A DNA stretch of 19,074 bases from CAYTWW01 sp043801855 (GCA_043801855.1 JAZDLQ010000014.1:1-19074), one strand, 5' to 3'; counted from the stretch's first letter, positions 8,072-16,003 are shown. Notes: generated by a model not told the origin, from the letters alone. Made by a program: numbers and translations.

Positions 8072-9046
8072 CTATTTTTTTGCATAAGCTTTTTTCATGT
8101 CAGCCAGCGTCATTGGCTTATAATCACCAGCATGGCCGGCTGTTCCGAATGCCACCATCTTTGAGGCAACTAATTCCGTTATTGCATCTCTTCCTGGCCC
8201 TAGATAATCTCTTGGATCAAATTTATCTGGCTGCTCTACAAATATTTTTCTAACTTCACCAGTTATTGCCATCCTTGAATCAGTATCTACATTGATTTTG
8301 TTGATTCCCTGCTTTATTGCTGCCTGGATTGAAGTAACAGGAACTCCCATTGCATTTGGCATTTTTCCGCCGTATTTGTTGATCTTATCCCTAAGTTCAG
8401 CAGGAACTGATGATGAGCCATGCATGACAAGCGCTGTTTTTGGAACTCTTTTTTTTACCTGTCCAACAAGATCGATTGCCAGTTTTGGCTCTGCCTTGAA
8501 TTTATAAGCTCCGTGGCTTGTGCCAATAGCTATGGCAAGAGCATCAACGCCTGTCCTTTTAACAAATTCCTCAACCTGCGCTGGATCAGTTAGTTTGACT
8601 TTATTTTCAACATCCTCTTCAATACCGCCAAGAGTTCCAAGTTCTGCTTCAACAGTAACTCCAAAACCATGCGCATAATCAACAACTTCTTTAGTTAATC
8701 TTATGTTTTCTTCAAAAGGAAATTTTGATGCATCAATCATAACTGAAGTAAAACCTAGCTCAATTGATTTTTTTACAGAATCAAGTGTATCTCCGTGGTC
8801 AAGATGCACAGCAATTGGGATATTTGGGTTATCTTCAACAGCTGCAAGCATAAGGTGCTTTAGATAAGTAAAATTTGTATACTTTAGCGCGCCCCTTGAT
8901 GCCTGAATAATTACAGGGCTTTTTGTTTTCTGTGCAGCTGCCATTATTGCCTGGACCTGCTCCATGTTATTAACATTGTATGCTCCTACTCCATAGCCTT
9001 TTTTCATAGCTTCATCTAGAATCTGCTTCATTGGTACTAATGCCAT
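8072..9046 (-). CDS. fba: class II (zinc) fructose-1,6-bisphosphate aldolase
   Basis: The 324-residue product is a (beta/alpha)8-barrel aldolase. GAYNVNNMEQ lies near the N-terminus. HLDHGDT carries the catalytic Asp83 and zinc ligand His84. The other zinc-ligand blocks are AIGTSHGAYKF and VMHGSSSVP, and KINVDTDSRMA binds the substrate phosphate. It cleaves fructose-1,6-bisphosphate to DHAP and glyceraldehyde-3-phosphate, or works in reverse. Archaea more often use class I or bifunctional enzymes, so a bacterial-type class II enzyme suggests ancient transfer, as for gpmA. A GGGGTG lies about 8 nt before the ATG on the minus strand. Transcription is divergent from carA. Confidence 0.93.
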   Translation of the reverse strand: MALVPMKQILDEAMKKGYGVGAYNVNNMEQVQAIMAAAQKTKSPVIIQASRGALKYTNFTYLKHLMLAAVEDNPNIPIAVHLDHGDTLDSVKKSIELGFTSVMIDASKFPFEENIRLTKEVVDYAHGFGVTVEAELGTLGGIEEDVENKVKLTDPAQVEEFVKRTGVDALAIAIGTSHGAYKFKAEPKLAIDLVGQVKKRVPKTALVMHGSSSVPAELRDKINKYGGKMPNAMGVPVTSIQAAIKQGINKINVDTDSRMAITGEVRKIFVEQPDKFDPRDYLGPGRDAITELVASKMVAFGTAGHAGDYKPMTLADMKKAYAKK

Positions 9047-9160
9047 TTCTTCAACACCCCATTATTGTTTTATTATTGTTTAATTATACTTCTTGGGAAA
9101 CTCTTTGCCATTAATTAATATTGCGGTTATTTTGCATAGCAGTCCAAAGCACCCGAAAGG

Positions 9161-9168
9161 TTTATAAA
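9161..9168 (+). promoter_or_regulatory. TATA box of the carA-carB locus
   Basis: The sequence tttataaa is preceded by a purine-rich BRE-like cgaaagg. Its end lies 27 nt before the GTG at 9196, so the transcript should begin at or next to the start codon (leaderless). This supports GTG 9196 as the real carA start. Confidence 0.6.
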
Positions 9169-9195
9169 ACTTAATGCATAGCTAAATATTTTAAT

Positions 9196-10265
9196 GTGAA
9201 AACTGGTAAACTCGTTCTGGAAGACGGCACAGAATTTCTAGGTAATTCTTTTGGTTTGATTCTTCAGTTAGCGGTGAAGTTGTTTTTAATACAGGTATGA
9301 CTGGCTATCCTGAAAGCTTAACAGACCCTTCTTACAAAGGTCAAATCTTAGTTTGTACTTATCCACTAATTGGAAACTACGGTGTTCCACCAAAAACTTC
9401 CGAAAATAAGCTTATGAAATTTTTTGAATCTGAAAAAATCCATGTTTCAGGCCTTGTTGTTGCTAATTACTCTGAGAAGTATAGTCACTGGAATGCAGAA
9501 GAATCTCTAGGAGAATGGCTTAATAAATCAAAGATACCTGGGCTTACAGGGATTGACACAAGAGCTCTGACTCAAAAATTAAGGGAAAAAGGAGTTATGC
9601 TTGGCAAAATAATTTTTTCAAAAGACATTAAAATTGAAGACCCTAATAAAAGAAATCTTGTTGATGAAGTTTCGTGCAAAAAGCCGATAGTTTATGAGAA
9701 CGGAAAAACAAAAGTCCTTCTTATTGACTGCGGAGTTAAATATAGCATTATTAGGTCACTATTAAAAAGAAATTGCTCTGTTATCAGGGTTCCATGGGAT
9801 TATGATTTTTCAAGAATAGATTATCATGGAATATTTATCTCAAATGGGCCAGGTGACCCTAAAATGTGTAAGGCAACAATAACCTATTTAAAAAAAGCGC
9901 TTATGCAAAAGATTCCAGTATTCGGAATCTGCCTGGGTAACCAGATTCTTGCTCTAGCAATTGGAGCAGATACATATAAATTAAAATACGGCCACAGGTC
10001 GCAGAATCAGCCTTGCATTAATCTAAGCACCAAAAGATGTTATATTACATCACAAAACCACGGATTTGCTGTTGATGCAAAAACAATTCCTTCGGGGTGG
10101 AATGAACTATTCCAAAATGCAAATGACGGCACTAATGAAGGCCTTATCCATAAGAGCGGGCTTTATATGAGCGTGCAGTTTCATCCTGAAGCATGCCCTG
10201 GCCCGATTGACACTGAATATTTGTTTGATGAATTTGTAGATAAGATTAGAAAAAATAAAATTTGA
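9196..10265 (+). CDS. carA: carbamoyl-phosphate synthase small subunit, with a one-base frameshift near its 5' end
   Basis: This glutaminase subunit supplies ammonia to CarB for carbamoyl phosphate (pyrimidine and arginine synthesis). From GTG 9196 the frame reads VKTGKLVLEDGTEFLGNSFG, the standard CarA N-terminus. At 9255-9258 one T appears to be missing. Adding it gives FDSSVSGEVVFNTGMTGYPE and joins the long frame that stays open to TGA 10263-10265 (356 residues when repaired). The class I glutamine amidotransferase domain has nucleophile Cys in FGICLGNQ (codon 9930-9932) and FHPEACPGP for His/Glu. Starting at the internal ATG 9297 would lose about 34 conserved residues, so it is unlikely to be the natural start. 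Wording such as GYPESLTDPSYKGQIL is of the Bacteroidetes/eukaryote CarA type. The lesion could be a sequence error, a real mutation or recoding; no good slippery heptamer is visible. Confidence 0.85.
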
Positions 10266-10329
10266 GCTGACAGTCAGAGTGAATAAAAACAAGATAGATT
10301 CAAAAATACAATGAATTAAAAATATTAAA

Positions 10330-11631
10330 ATGATACCACAACACACTGGACAAGTTGACGTGAGGTATTTAAATGGAATGTGCCAAAATTTTGGTATGCA
10401 GCAGAAGCATCTATCTCATGATTTTTCCAATTATGTTATTCCAAGCAATAAATTAAGTATGAATAATAAAGAAAAATCAGATGAAAATTTTGAAATATTA
10501 GAGTTAAATTTTTGGAATTTGTCAAATAATATTAGATTGAATCTTAATCAAGAATTTTGTATAAGACTTTTTAGTAGTTGCAAAATGGATTCCCATTTAT
10601 TAGCACAGCAACTAAATGTTTCTTATGCCTATGTGAATCAATTGAGAAGGAATATGTACTCTATCACTCTTCCTCAAATATTTGTGTTATCAAAATTATC
10701 AAATATATCTCAATGTGAAATTCAGGAGAATATAACCTCAGTTACGACAAGAGCTGGAACAAAAATTAATATCTCATTTCCAATAAAAGGGAATAAAATA
10801 ATTGCATCTTTAGTAGGTCATGTTTTTGGAGATGGATACATTGGCAAAAATAAAAAATATTTTGAATTCTGCAATTTCAATCCTGAATTAATTAATCAGG
10901 TTAAAAAACAAATTTTTGAGACTTTTGGCTTATATCCTATGACAGAAAGATGTGATAGGATTGGTTATCCAACAATTGTTGGGGAGATTTTAGAAGTATT
11001 CGGAGCCCCAAAAGCACCTAAGATATATAGCCAAAATATTGTTCCTACATGGATTCTTGACTCACAAGAACACCAAAAATCTTTTCTGAAAGCGTTTTTT
11101 GATGATGATGGATCAGTAATGTTTAGTGAAAATTACAGGGCTAAGGGTGTTAATTTAAACATTATAAGGCATATTAATCAAAAAGAAGAACTATTGATTA
11201 TATTAAATCAAATTAAAGATATGTTAGCTAATTTTGAAATATATTCTGGAAATCCAATTATTTCAAAAAGTTATTTGAAGAAAGATGGTGTTCACATTAT
11301 TGGTTATATTAATATCACAGACTATAGAAGTATTTATAATTTCTATAATATTGTTGGTCTAACTGCAGGAAATAAATTTAATAAATTGACGAAGATAATA
11401 AGTAGGAAAAATTATTATAATAAAGGAAATGAGATAAATATTAATAATAAAATTATATTACTTTTATCAAAAAAAATACATTCTACTGCTGAAATCGCTA
11501 ACTTGATTCAATTATCTATAACTAAAACATTAAAAAAACTAAATCTCTTAAAGAAAAAGAATAAAGTAGATATATGTGGCAAAGTTGCTGCAAATAGGTC
11601 TTACTTATGGAAAATTAGGGAGGATAAATAA
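10330..11631 (+). CDS. LAGLIDADG homing endonuclease flanked by HTH domains
   Basis: The 433-residue product lies wholly between carA and carB. A helix-turn-helix stretch around residues 86-125 (MDSHLLAQQLNVSYAYVNQL onward) precedes the endonuclease core. LAGLIDADG helix 1 is IIASLVGHVFGDGYIG (catalytic Asp168). Helix 2 is HQKSFLKAFFDDDGSV (acid at 259/260), preceded by the typical VPTWIL. The C-terminal 60 residues resemble a winged HTH (HSTAEIANLIQLSITKTLKK). Both acidic motifs and the frame are intact, so activity is plausible. There are no intein splice-junction residues and no host-protein sequence on either side, so it is a free-standing gene. Base composition is markedly more A/T than in carA and carB. 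No SD precedes ATG 10330; ATG 10378 or 10459 are alternative starts. Its last codons contain the carB SD. Its target is unknown; the carB 5' region is the obvious candidate. Confidence 0.85.
   Translation: MIPQHTGQVDVRYLNGMCQNFGMQQKHLSHDFSNYVIPSNKLSMNNKEKSDENFEILELNFWNLSNNIRLNLNQEFCIRLFSSCKMDSHLLAQQLNVSYAYVNQLRRNMYSITLPQIFVLSKLSNISQCEIQENITSVTTRAGTKINISFPIKGNKIIASLVGHVFGDGYIGKNKKYFEFCNFNPELINQVKKQIFETFGLYPMTERCDRIGYPTIVGEILEVFGAPKAPKIYSQNIVPTWILDSQEHQKSFLKAFFDDDGSVMFSENYRAKGVNLNIIRHINQKEELLIILNQIKDMLANFEIYSGNPIISKSYLKKDGVHIIGYINITDYRSIYNFYNIVGLTAGNKFNKLTKIISRKNYYNKGNEININNKIILLLSKKIHSTAEIANLIQLSITKTLKKLNLLKKKNKVDICGKVAANRSYLWKIREDK
11618..11624 (+). promoter_or_regulatory. Shine-Dalgarno of carB inside the endonuclease 3' end
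   Basis: GGGAGGA lies 8 nt before ATG 11633 and within the last codons of the endonuclease gene. It fixes the carB start and suggests translational coupling: the endonuclease stop codon is at 11629-11631, 1 nt before the carB ATG. Confidence 0.7.
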
Positions 11632-11632
11632 A

Positions 11633-14600
11633 ATGGTTGATAAACCAAAAAAAGTATTAATCCTTGGTAGCGGTGCATATTAGTCTAGTTACACGCTAGC
11701 TAAGCAAAGTGAAAATCGGAGAGGCAGGCGAGACCTTATAAAGGCGCTATTTCGACTACTCCGGTTCTCAAGCTATCAAGGCGCTGAAAGAGGAAGGCAT
11801 TAAAACTGTACTAATTAATCCAAACATTGCAACAATACAGACTTCTGAGCATCTCGCAGACAGAGTATATTTTTTGCCAGTCAATCCTTATTTTGTTGAA
11901 AAAGTAATTATTAAAGAAAAAATAGATTCAGTCCTTTTAGGTTTTGGCGGCCAGACTGCACTAAATTGCGGTGTTGAGCTATATAAAAAAGGCATATTCA
12001 AAAAGCATAATGTTGCAGTTCTTGGAACTCCAGTTAGTACAATTATAAATACAGAAAATAGAGAGCTTTTTGCAAGGGAACTTCGAAAAATAGAAATAAA
12101 AACACCAAAAAGTGTTGCTGTAACAAATTATGCTGATGCCCTTGCCGCAACAAAAGTTGTTGGTTTTCCAATAATTATTAGGGTTGCGTTTGCTCTAGGC
12201 GGTAAAGGAAGCGGGGTTGCGCATGAGGTTACTGAATTTGAACGAATTGCTAAAGAAGCTTTTGCATTTAGCGAGCAGATTCTAGTTGAGGAATATCTAG
12301 GCGGCTGGAAAGAGATAGAATATGAAGTTGTCAGAGATAAAGATAATAATTGCATAACTGTTTGCAATATGGAAAATTTTGATCCAATGGGAATCCATAC
12401 TGGTGAATCAATAGTTGTTGCTCCAAGCCAGACTTTATCTAATAGTGAATACCATAAATTAAGAGAAATTTCAATTAGACTTATTCGGCACCTGGGTGTG
12501 ATAGGTGAGTGCAATGTCCAATACGCACTTGACCCGCACTCAGAGGATTATAGGGTAATTGAAGTTAATGCAAGACTTTCAAGAAGTTCAGCCCTTGCTT
12601 CAAAGGCAACAGGCTATCCTCTTGCATATGTCGCTGCAAAACTATCACTTGGCTATTCACTCATTGAAATAGACAATTCGATTACCAAAAAAACAAAAGC
12701 ATGCTTTGAGCCAGCTCTTGATTACATTGTTGTAAAGATTCCAAGATGGGACCTGCAGAAATTTGAGAATGTCTCAAAAGAGCTTGGTAGTGAAATGAAG
12801 AGTGTTGGCGAAATTATGAGTATTGGAAGAACATTTGAAGAGGCTATTCAAAAAGGAATAAGGATGCTTAATACTGGCGCTCAAGGAGTTATTAATCCAA
12901 ATGCAAAATTTGAAAATATCGAGCATGAACTATCTCACCCAACAGACAGAAGGATCTATGCAATAACAACAGCAATCAAGTCAGGAATGTCAATTGATGC
13001 AATATATTCGCTTTCAAAAGTCGATAAGTGGTTTTTGTATAAGCTGCAAAATATTATAGATTGTGAAAAAAATATTTTTTCAAATGAATTGACTAAAGAT
13101 GTTCTTCTTGATGCAAAAAAATGCGGTTTTTCTGACCTGCAGATTTCAGGATTAAAAAACTTAAAAGAAGAAGAAGTTAGAAAATTAAGAAAGAGTATGA
13201 GAATAATTCCTGTAATTAAGCAGATTGATACTCTTGCTGCTGAATTTCCTGCTGCTACTAATTATCTTTACATGACTTATCATGGAGAAAAAAATGATAT
13301 CGCAAAACATAACGATAAATCAATAATTGTTTTAGGTGGAGGGCCTTATAAGATAGGCTCATCAGTTGAATTTGACTGGTGCTGTGTTAATTCAGTTATC
13401 GCTGCAAAAAAGTGCGATTATAATACAATTATGATAAATTATAATCCTGAAACAGTAAGCACAGATTATGATATTGTCGACAAGCTTTATTTTGATGAGC
13501 TTTCTTTAGAGCGGGTTTTGGATATTTACGAATTTGAAACGCCAGATGGCGTTATTATTTCAATGGGAGGACAGATTCCAAATAATCTTGCTATAGCACT
13601 TGACAAAAATAAAGTAAAAATCCTTGGGACAACTCCTGAAAAAATAGACATGGCTGAAGACCGTAATAAGTTTTCAGCGCTTCTTGATGAATTACATATC
13701 GACCAGCCAAAATGGGCATCAGTTACTTCAGTTGATAAGGCAACTGCTTTTGCAAAAGAAGTAGGCTATCCTGTGCTTGTAAGGCCGTCATATGTTTTAA
13801 GTGGAGCTGCAATGAAAGTTGCTTTTAATGAAAAAGCGCTTCTAAATTTTATTGAAAAAGCAGCTGATATTTCAAAAGATTATCCTATAGTAATCTCAAA
13901 ATTTATTGAAAATGCAAAAGAGATCGAAATCGATGCGGTTGCAAAAAATGGTGAGGTTATTGTTTTTTGCATAAATGAGCATATTGAAAATGCCGGCGTC
14001 CATTCAGGAGACGCAACAATGGCGATTCCCCCGCAAAAAGTTTTTGTGGAGACACTTCGAAAAATTAAAAAAACTACTCAAAAAATTGCAAAATCACTTG
14101 AGATTACAGGGCCATTTAATATCCAATATATTGCGCAGGAAAACAGGATAAAAGTAATTGAATGCAACCTTCGCGCATCAAGAAGCTTTCCTTTTGTCTC
14201 AAAAGTATATAAAATCAATTTTATAGAGATTGCAACAAAAGCAATTCTTGGGCTTGATACCCCTGTTATTTCAAAACATGCATTTGACCTTGATTATGTA
14301 TGTATAAAAGCTCCCCAGTTTTCATATTCAAGATTAAAAGGAGCTGACCCAATCCAGTCTGTAGAGATGGCGTCAACTGGTGAAGTGGCTTGTATTGGAA
14401 CAACAATTTATGATGCTTATCTTAAAACACTTATTTCAACTGGTGTTAATATCCCAAAGAAGAATGTTTTAATAAGCGTTTCAGGAGATGACAACAGGTT
14501 TAAGCTTCTTGAATCAGTAAAACAACTGTCTGACAGCGGATTTAACCTTTATGCAACAGAACATACAAGAGAGTTTTATGAAAGATATGGCATTAAGTCT

Positions 14601-14927
14601 ACACTTTTACACAAAATTCATGAAAGAGAGCCTGTTAAAAATAATTCAATTATATTTAAGTTTTTTAAAAGCTCGTTATCAAATACTATTCAGAGAGATC
14701 CAAACATCTTAAATTATCTTCTTGAAAAAAAGCTAGACATGGTTATCAGTATTCCAAGGCAGGATAGAGAGCATAGGTTTGATGATAATTTTATAATCCG
14801 AAGAAAAACAATTGACTTGTCTGTTCCTTTGTTAACGGATGTGCACCTGACAAAGCTTTTTGTGAATGCTATATGTACGACAAAACTTGAAGACCTTGAA
14901 ATCAAGGCATGGGATGAGTATAACTAA
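11633..14927 (+). CDS. carB: carbamoyl-phosphate synthase large subunit, interrupted by two mini BHB introns
   Basis: CarB makes carbamoyl phosphate from bicarbonate, ATP and ammonia delivered by CarA. Exon 1 (11633-11678) encodes MVDKPKKVLILGSGA plus one base. Exon 2 (11710-11732) and exon 3 (from 11751) continue LKIGEAGE and FDYSGSQAIKALKEEG. Joining them gives 1082 codons including the stop, so a 1081-residue protein (E. coli CarB: 1073). Both ATP-grasp halves are present; the second opens with VLGGGPYKIGSSVEFDW near 13330. The C-terminal allosteric MGS-like domain starts near 14460. Unspliced mRNA stops at TAG 11681-11683 after 16 codons, so without splicing or bypass the full protein cannot be made from this start. 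Internal TTG/ATG starts would lose the first nucleotide-binding loop. The sequence is of Bacteroidetes type, suggesting transfer together with carA. If no splicing occurs, this is a disrupted gene. Confidence 0.88.
11679..11709 (+). other. proposed 31-nt BHB intron 1 in carB mRNA
   Basis: Removal restores codons GCA TTG AAA ATC (A-L-K-I), the family consensus after GSG. Fold seen by eye: central helix 11673-11676 with 11704-11707 (three pairs plus one G/A mismatch). Bulge 1 is ATA at 11677-11679, cut AT|A. The inner stem is TTAG/CTAA (11680-11683 with 11700-11703), a bulged T, then CTAG/CTAG and a seven-base loop. Bulge 2 is AGT at 11708-11710, cut AG|T. Cuts at the canonical bulge position give exactly 31 nt and the right frame. 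The outer helix is weak (relaxed BHB). The segment contains in-frame stop TAG 11681-11683. Confidence 0.72.
11733..11750 (+). other. proposed 18-nt BHB intron 2 in carB mRNA
   Basis: Protein conservation (GEAGE|FDYSG) puts the insertion at exactly these bases, and the fold gives the same ends. Central helix GGCG/CGCT pairs 11727-11730 with 11745-11748. Bulge 1 is AGA (11731-11733, cut AG|A). The inner stem is CCTT/AAGG with loop ATA. Bulge 2 is ATT (11749-11751, cut AT|T). An outer stem pairs 11714-11721 fully with 11759-11766 (one G-T) and continues inward with small bulges to 11726/11752. The length is a multiple of three, but TAA 11739-11741 lies in frame, so read-through cannot replace removal. 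Confidence 0.82.
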
Positions 14928-14967
14928 AAATAAGTAGTTACCACTATTTAATAACAAAAACAGCAAA

Positions 14968-14977
14968 GTTTATATAC
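14968..14977 (+). promoter_or_regulatory. TATA box of the Cys-rich-N-terminus gene
   Basis: The sequence gtttatatac ends 21 nt before ATG 14999 with no SD in between. That fits a leaderless or nearly leaderless transcript independent of carB. Confidence 0.5.
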
Positions 14978-14998
14978 TACTGATATTTAAAGCGTAAA

Positions 14999-15481
14999 AT
15001 GGCATATTATTGCGGCAATTGCAGCGGATGCGGCGACTCTTATAAAATAGGAATGCCCGCAACTCCAAGCTACAGGCCTGCAAACGGCGGAATCAGTTAT
15101 GGAATGAATTTGCAATCAGGCGGCTCATCATATGCAGCCATAGTGAATTCTTTTTCTTATGATTCGCCAGTCACTAGCAGGTTTAATGAGGTAGTTTCAA
15201 AAAGTGATGGTGGCTCAAAAACAAGAGCAGATAGCCATAAAAAAGAAAGCTATACAGAAGTTCGGCCGGCAAATATTGAAATAATTACACCGCAAACGCC
15301 GATAATTCCTCTGGAAAATATACCTATTGAGGAATTCAGGAATAATCCAGAGTTAAGAATTCATCTGCCGCGTGATGAGATAGAGGCAGCGATTGCAAAT
15401 ATTAGAGAGATAACTCAGATTTCTATTGATGAAGAAATAATTATTCGAAGAAAAGTAAGGAAAACTGTTGTTAGATATTAA
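14999..15481 (+). CDS. hypothetical protein with CxxCxxC N-terminus
   Basis: The 160-residue product opens MAYYCGNCSGCGDSY, a cysteine cluster (Cys5, Cys8, Cys11) that could hold a metal, although a fourth ligand is not obvious. Residues 20-90 are low-complexity and rich in Gly, Ser, Asn and Tyr, probably disordered. The C-terminal third is better ordered: IPIEEFRNNPELRIHLPRDE followed by a charged helix and a basic RRKVRKTVVRY end. There is no signal peptide or membrane segment. I do not recognise a family. It has its own promoter and converges with the next gene. Confidence 0.6.
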   Translation: MAYYCGNCSGCGDSYKIGMPATPSYRPANGGISYGMNLQSGGSSYAAIVNSFSYDSPVTSRFNEVVSKSDGGSKTRADSHKKESYTEVRPANIEIITPQTPIIPLENIPIEEFRNNPELRIHLPRDEIEAAIANIREITQISIDEEIIIRRKVRKTVVRY

Positions 15482-15507
15482 AAAAAAAGAATTTTAAGGT
15501 AGTTTTA

Positions 15508-15999
15508 TTACTCCTGTGCTAGTTTTCTTTCAAATGAAACAGGGTTCCCATACAAAAGTGTGGTTTCAGCTTCCATAATTAAATATACTTTATTACAACC
15601 AGAAAGAGTCGCTGTTTGAGCATATTCTTCCAATTTTCCTGTTTTTACTCTTTGATGTATATCTGTGAGTTGCGCCGGCATTATATCACGTGAAACTACA
15701 ACCAACGCATCATCTAATTTAAAAAATCTAAAATTGCATGGAAAATTCTGTTTACATTCATAAGCCTGTTGGAATACTTCCATATATCTCCCTTGTGATA
15801 AAGCATATTCTCTAACAATTTCATATAAATCTATAACCTTTGGAGTAAAAAATAAAGCTGCACCAGCAAGGTCATCAAGACTCAATTCAGGTATTTCATT
15901 TTGAATTTCTAAAAGATTATCAATTGCAGATCCATAATGCCTCTTATATGTTTTTTCTAATGCTTTCGTTGTAGTAACATCAATTTGTGTATTTCCCAT
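15508..15999 (-). CDS. hypothetical cytoplasmic protein
   Basis: The 163-residue product has a helical N-terminal half (about residues 10-95, containing LSLDDLAGAALFFTPKVIDL). A likely alpha/beta C-terminal part follows, with FKLDDALVVVSRDIMPAQL and CNKVYLIMEAETTLLYGN. Three cysteines are scattered and no catalytic pattern is evident. There is no signal peptide or membrane helix. A good SD fixes the start. Not recognised; function unknown. Confidence 0.62.
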   Translation of the reverse strand: MGNTQIDVTTTKALEKTYKRHYGSAIDNLLEIQNEIPELSLDDLAGAALFFTPKVIDLYEIVREYALSQGRYMEVFQQAYECKQNFPCNFRFFKLDDALVVVSRDIMPAQLTDIHQRVKTGKLEEYAQTATLSGCNKVYLIMEAETTLLYGNPVSFERKLAQE

Positions 16000-16003
16000 A
16001 TAT

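Noticed and set aside
9250..9275. A mini intron in carA
   Set aside because: The region has one base too few and the residue count to GEVVFNTG is otherwise normal, so nothing is inserted.
10266..10330. Group I intron core (cagag... and aagata-like strings after carA)
   Set aside because: Only short resemblances to the R and S elements exist. P3, P7 and P8 pairing could not be found, and neither carA nor carB is interrupted at this place.
10107..10346. Minus-strand open frame across the carA end
   Set aside because: It overlaps the conserved amidotransferase C-terminus and has no supporting signals.
10330..11631. Intein
   Set aside because: The endonuclease frame is bounded by its own start and stop, has no splice-junction residues and is not fused to CarA or CarB.
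11677..11708. Alternative junction joining GCA directly to GTG (Val) in carB
   Set aside because: It restores the frame but has no BHB support at those ends. The one-to-two-base shifted junction fits the fold and gives the family residue Leu.
11675..11760. Ribosome bypassing (T4 gene 60 style) as the explanation for the carB interruptions
   Set aside because: A stop follows the putative take-off codon, as in gene 60. However, no landing codon matching GCA or TAT lies in the required frame just before the resumed codons, and two hops in a row would be needed. The BHB folds explain both segments better, though bypassing is not strictly excluded.
12128..12514. Open frames antisense to carB, carA, the lipoprotein and the hydrolase
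   Set aside because: They lie wholly opposite well-conserved genes, lack promoters or SDs of their own, and have compositions expected from the sense codons.
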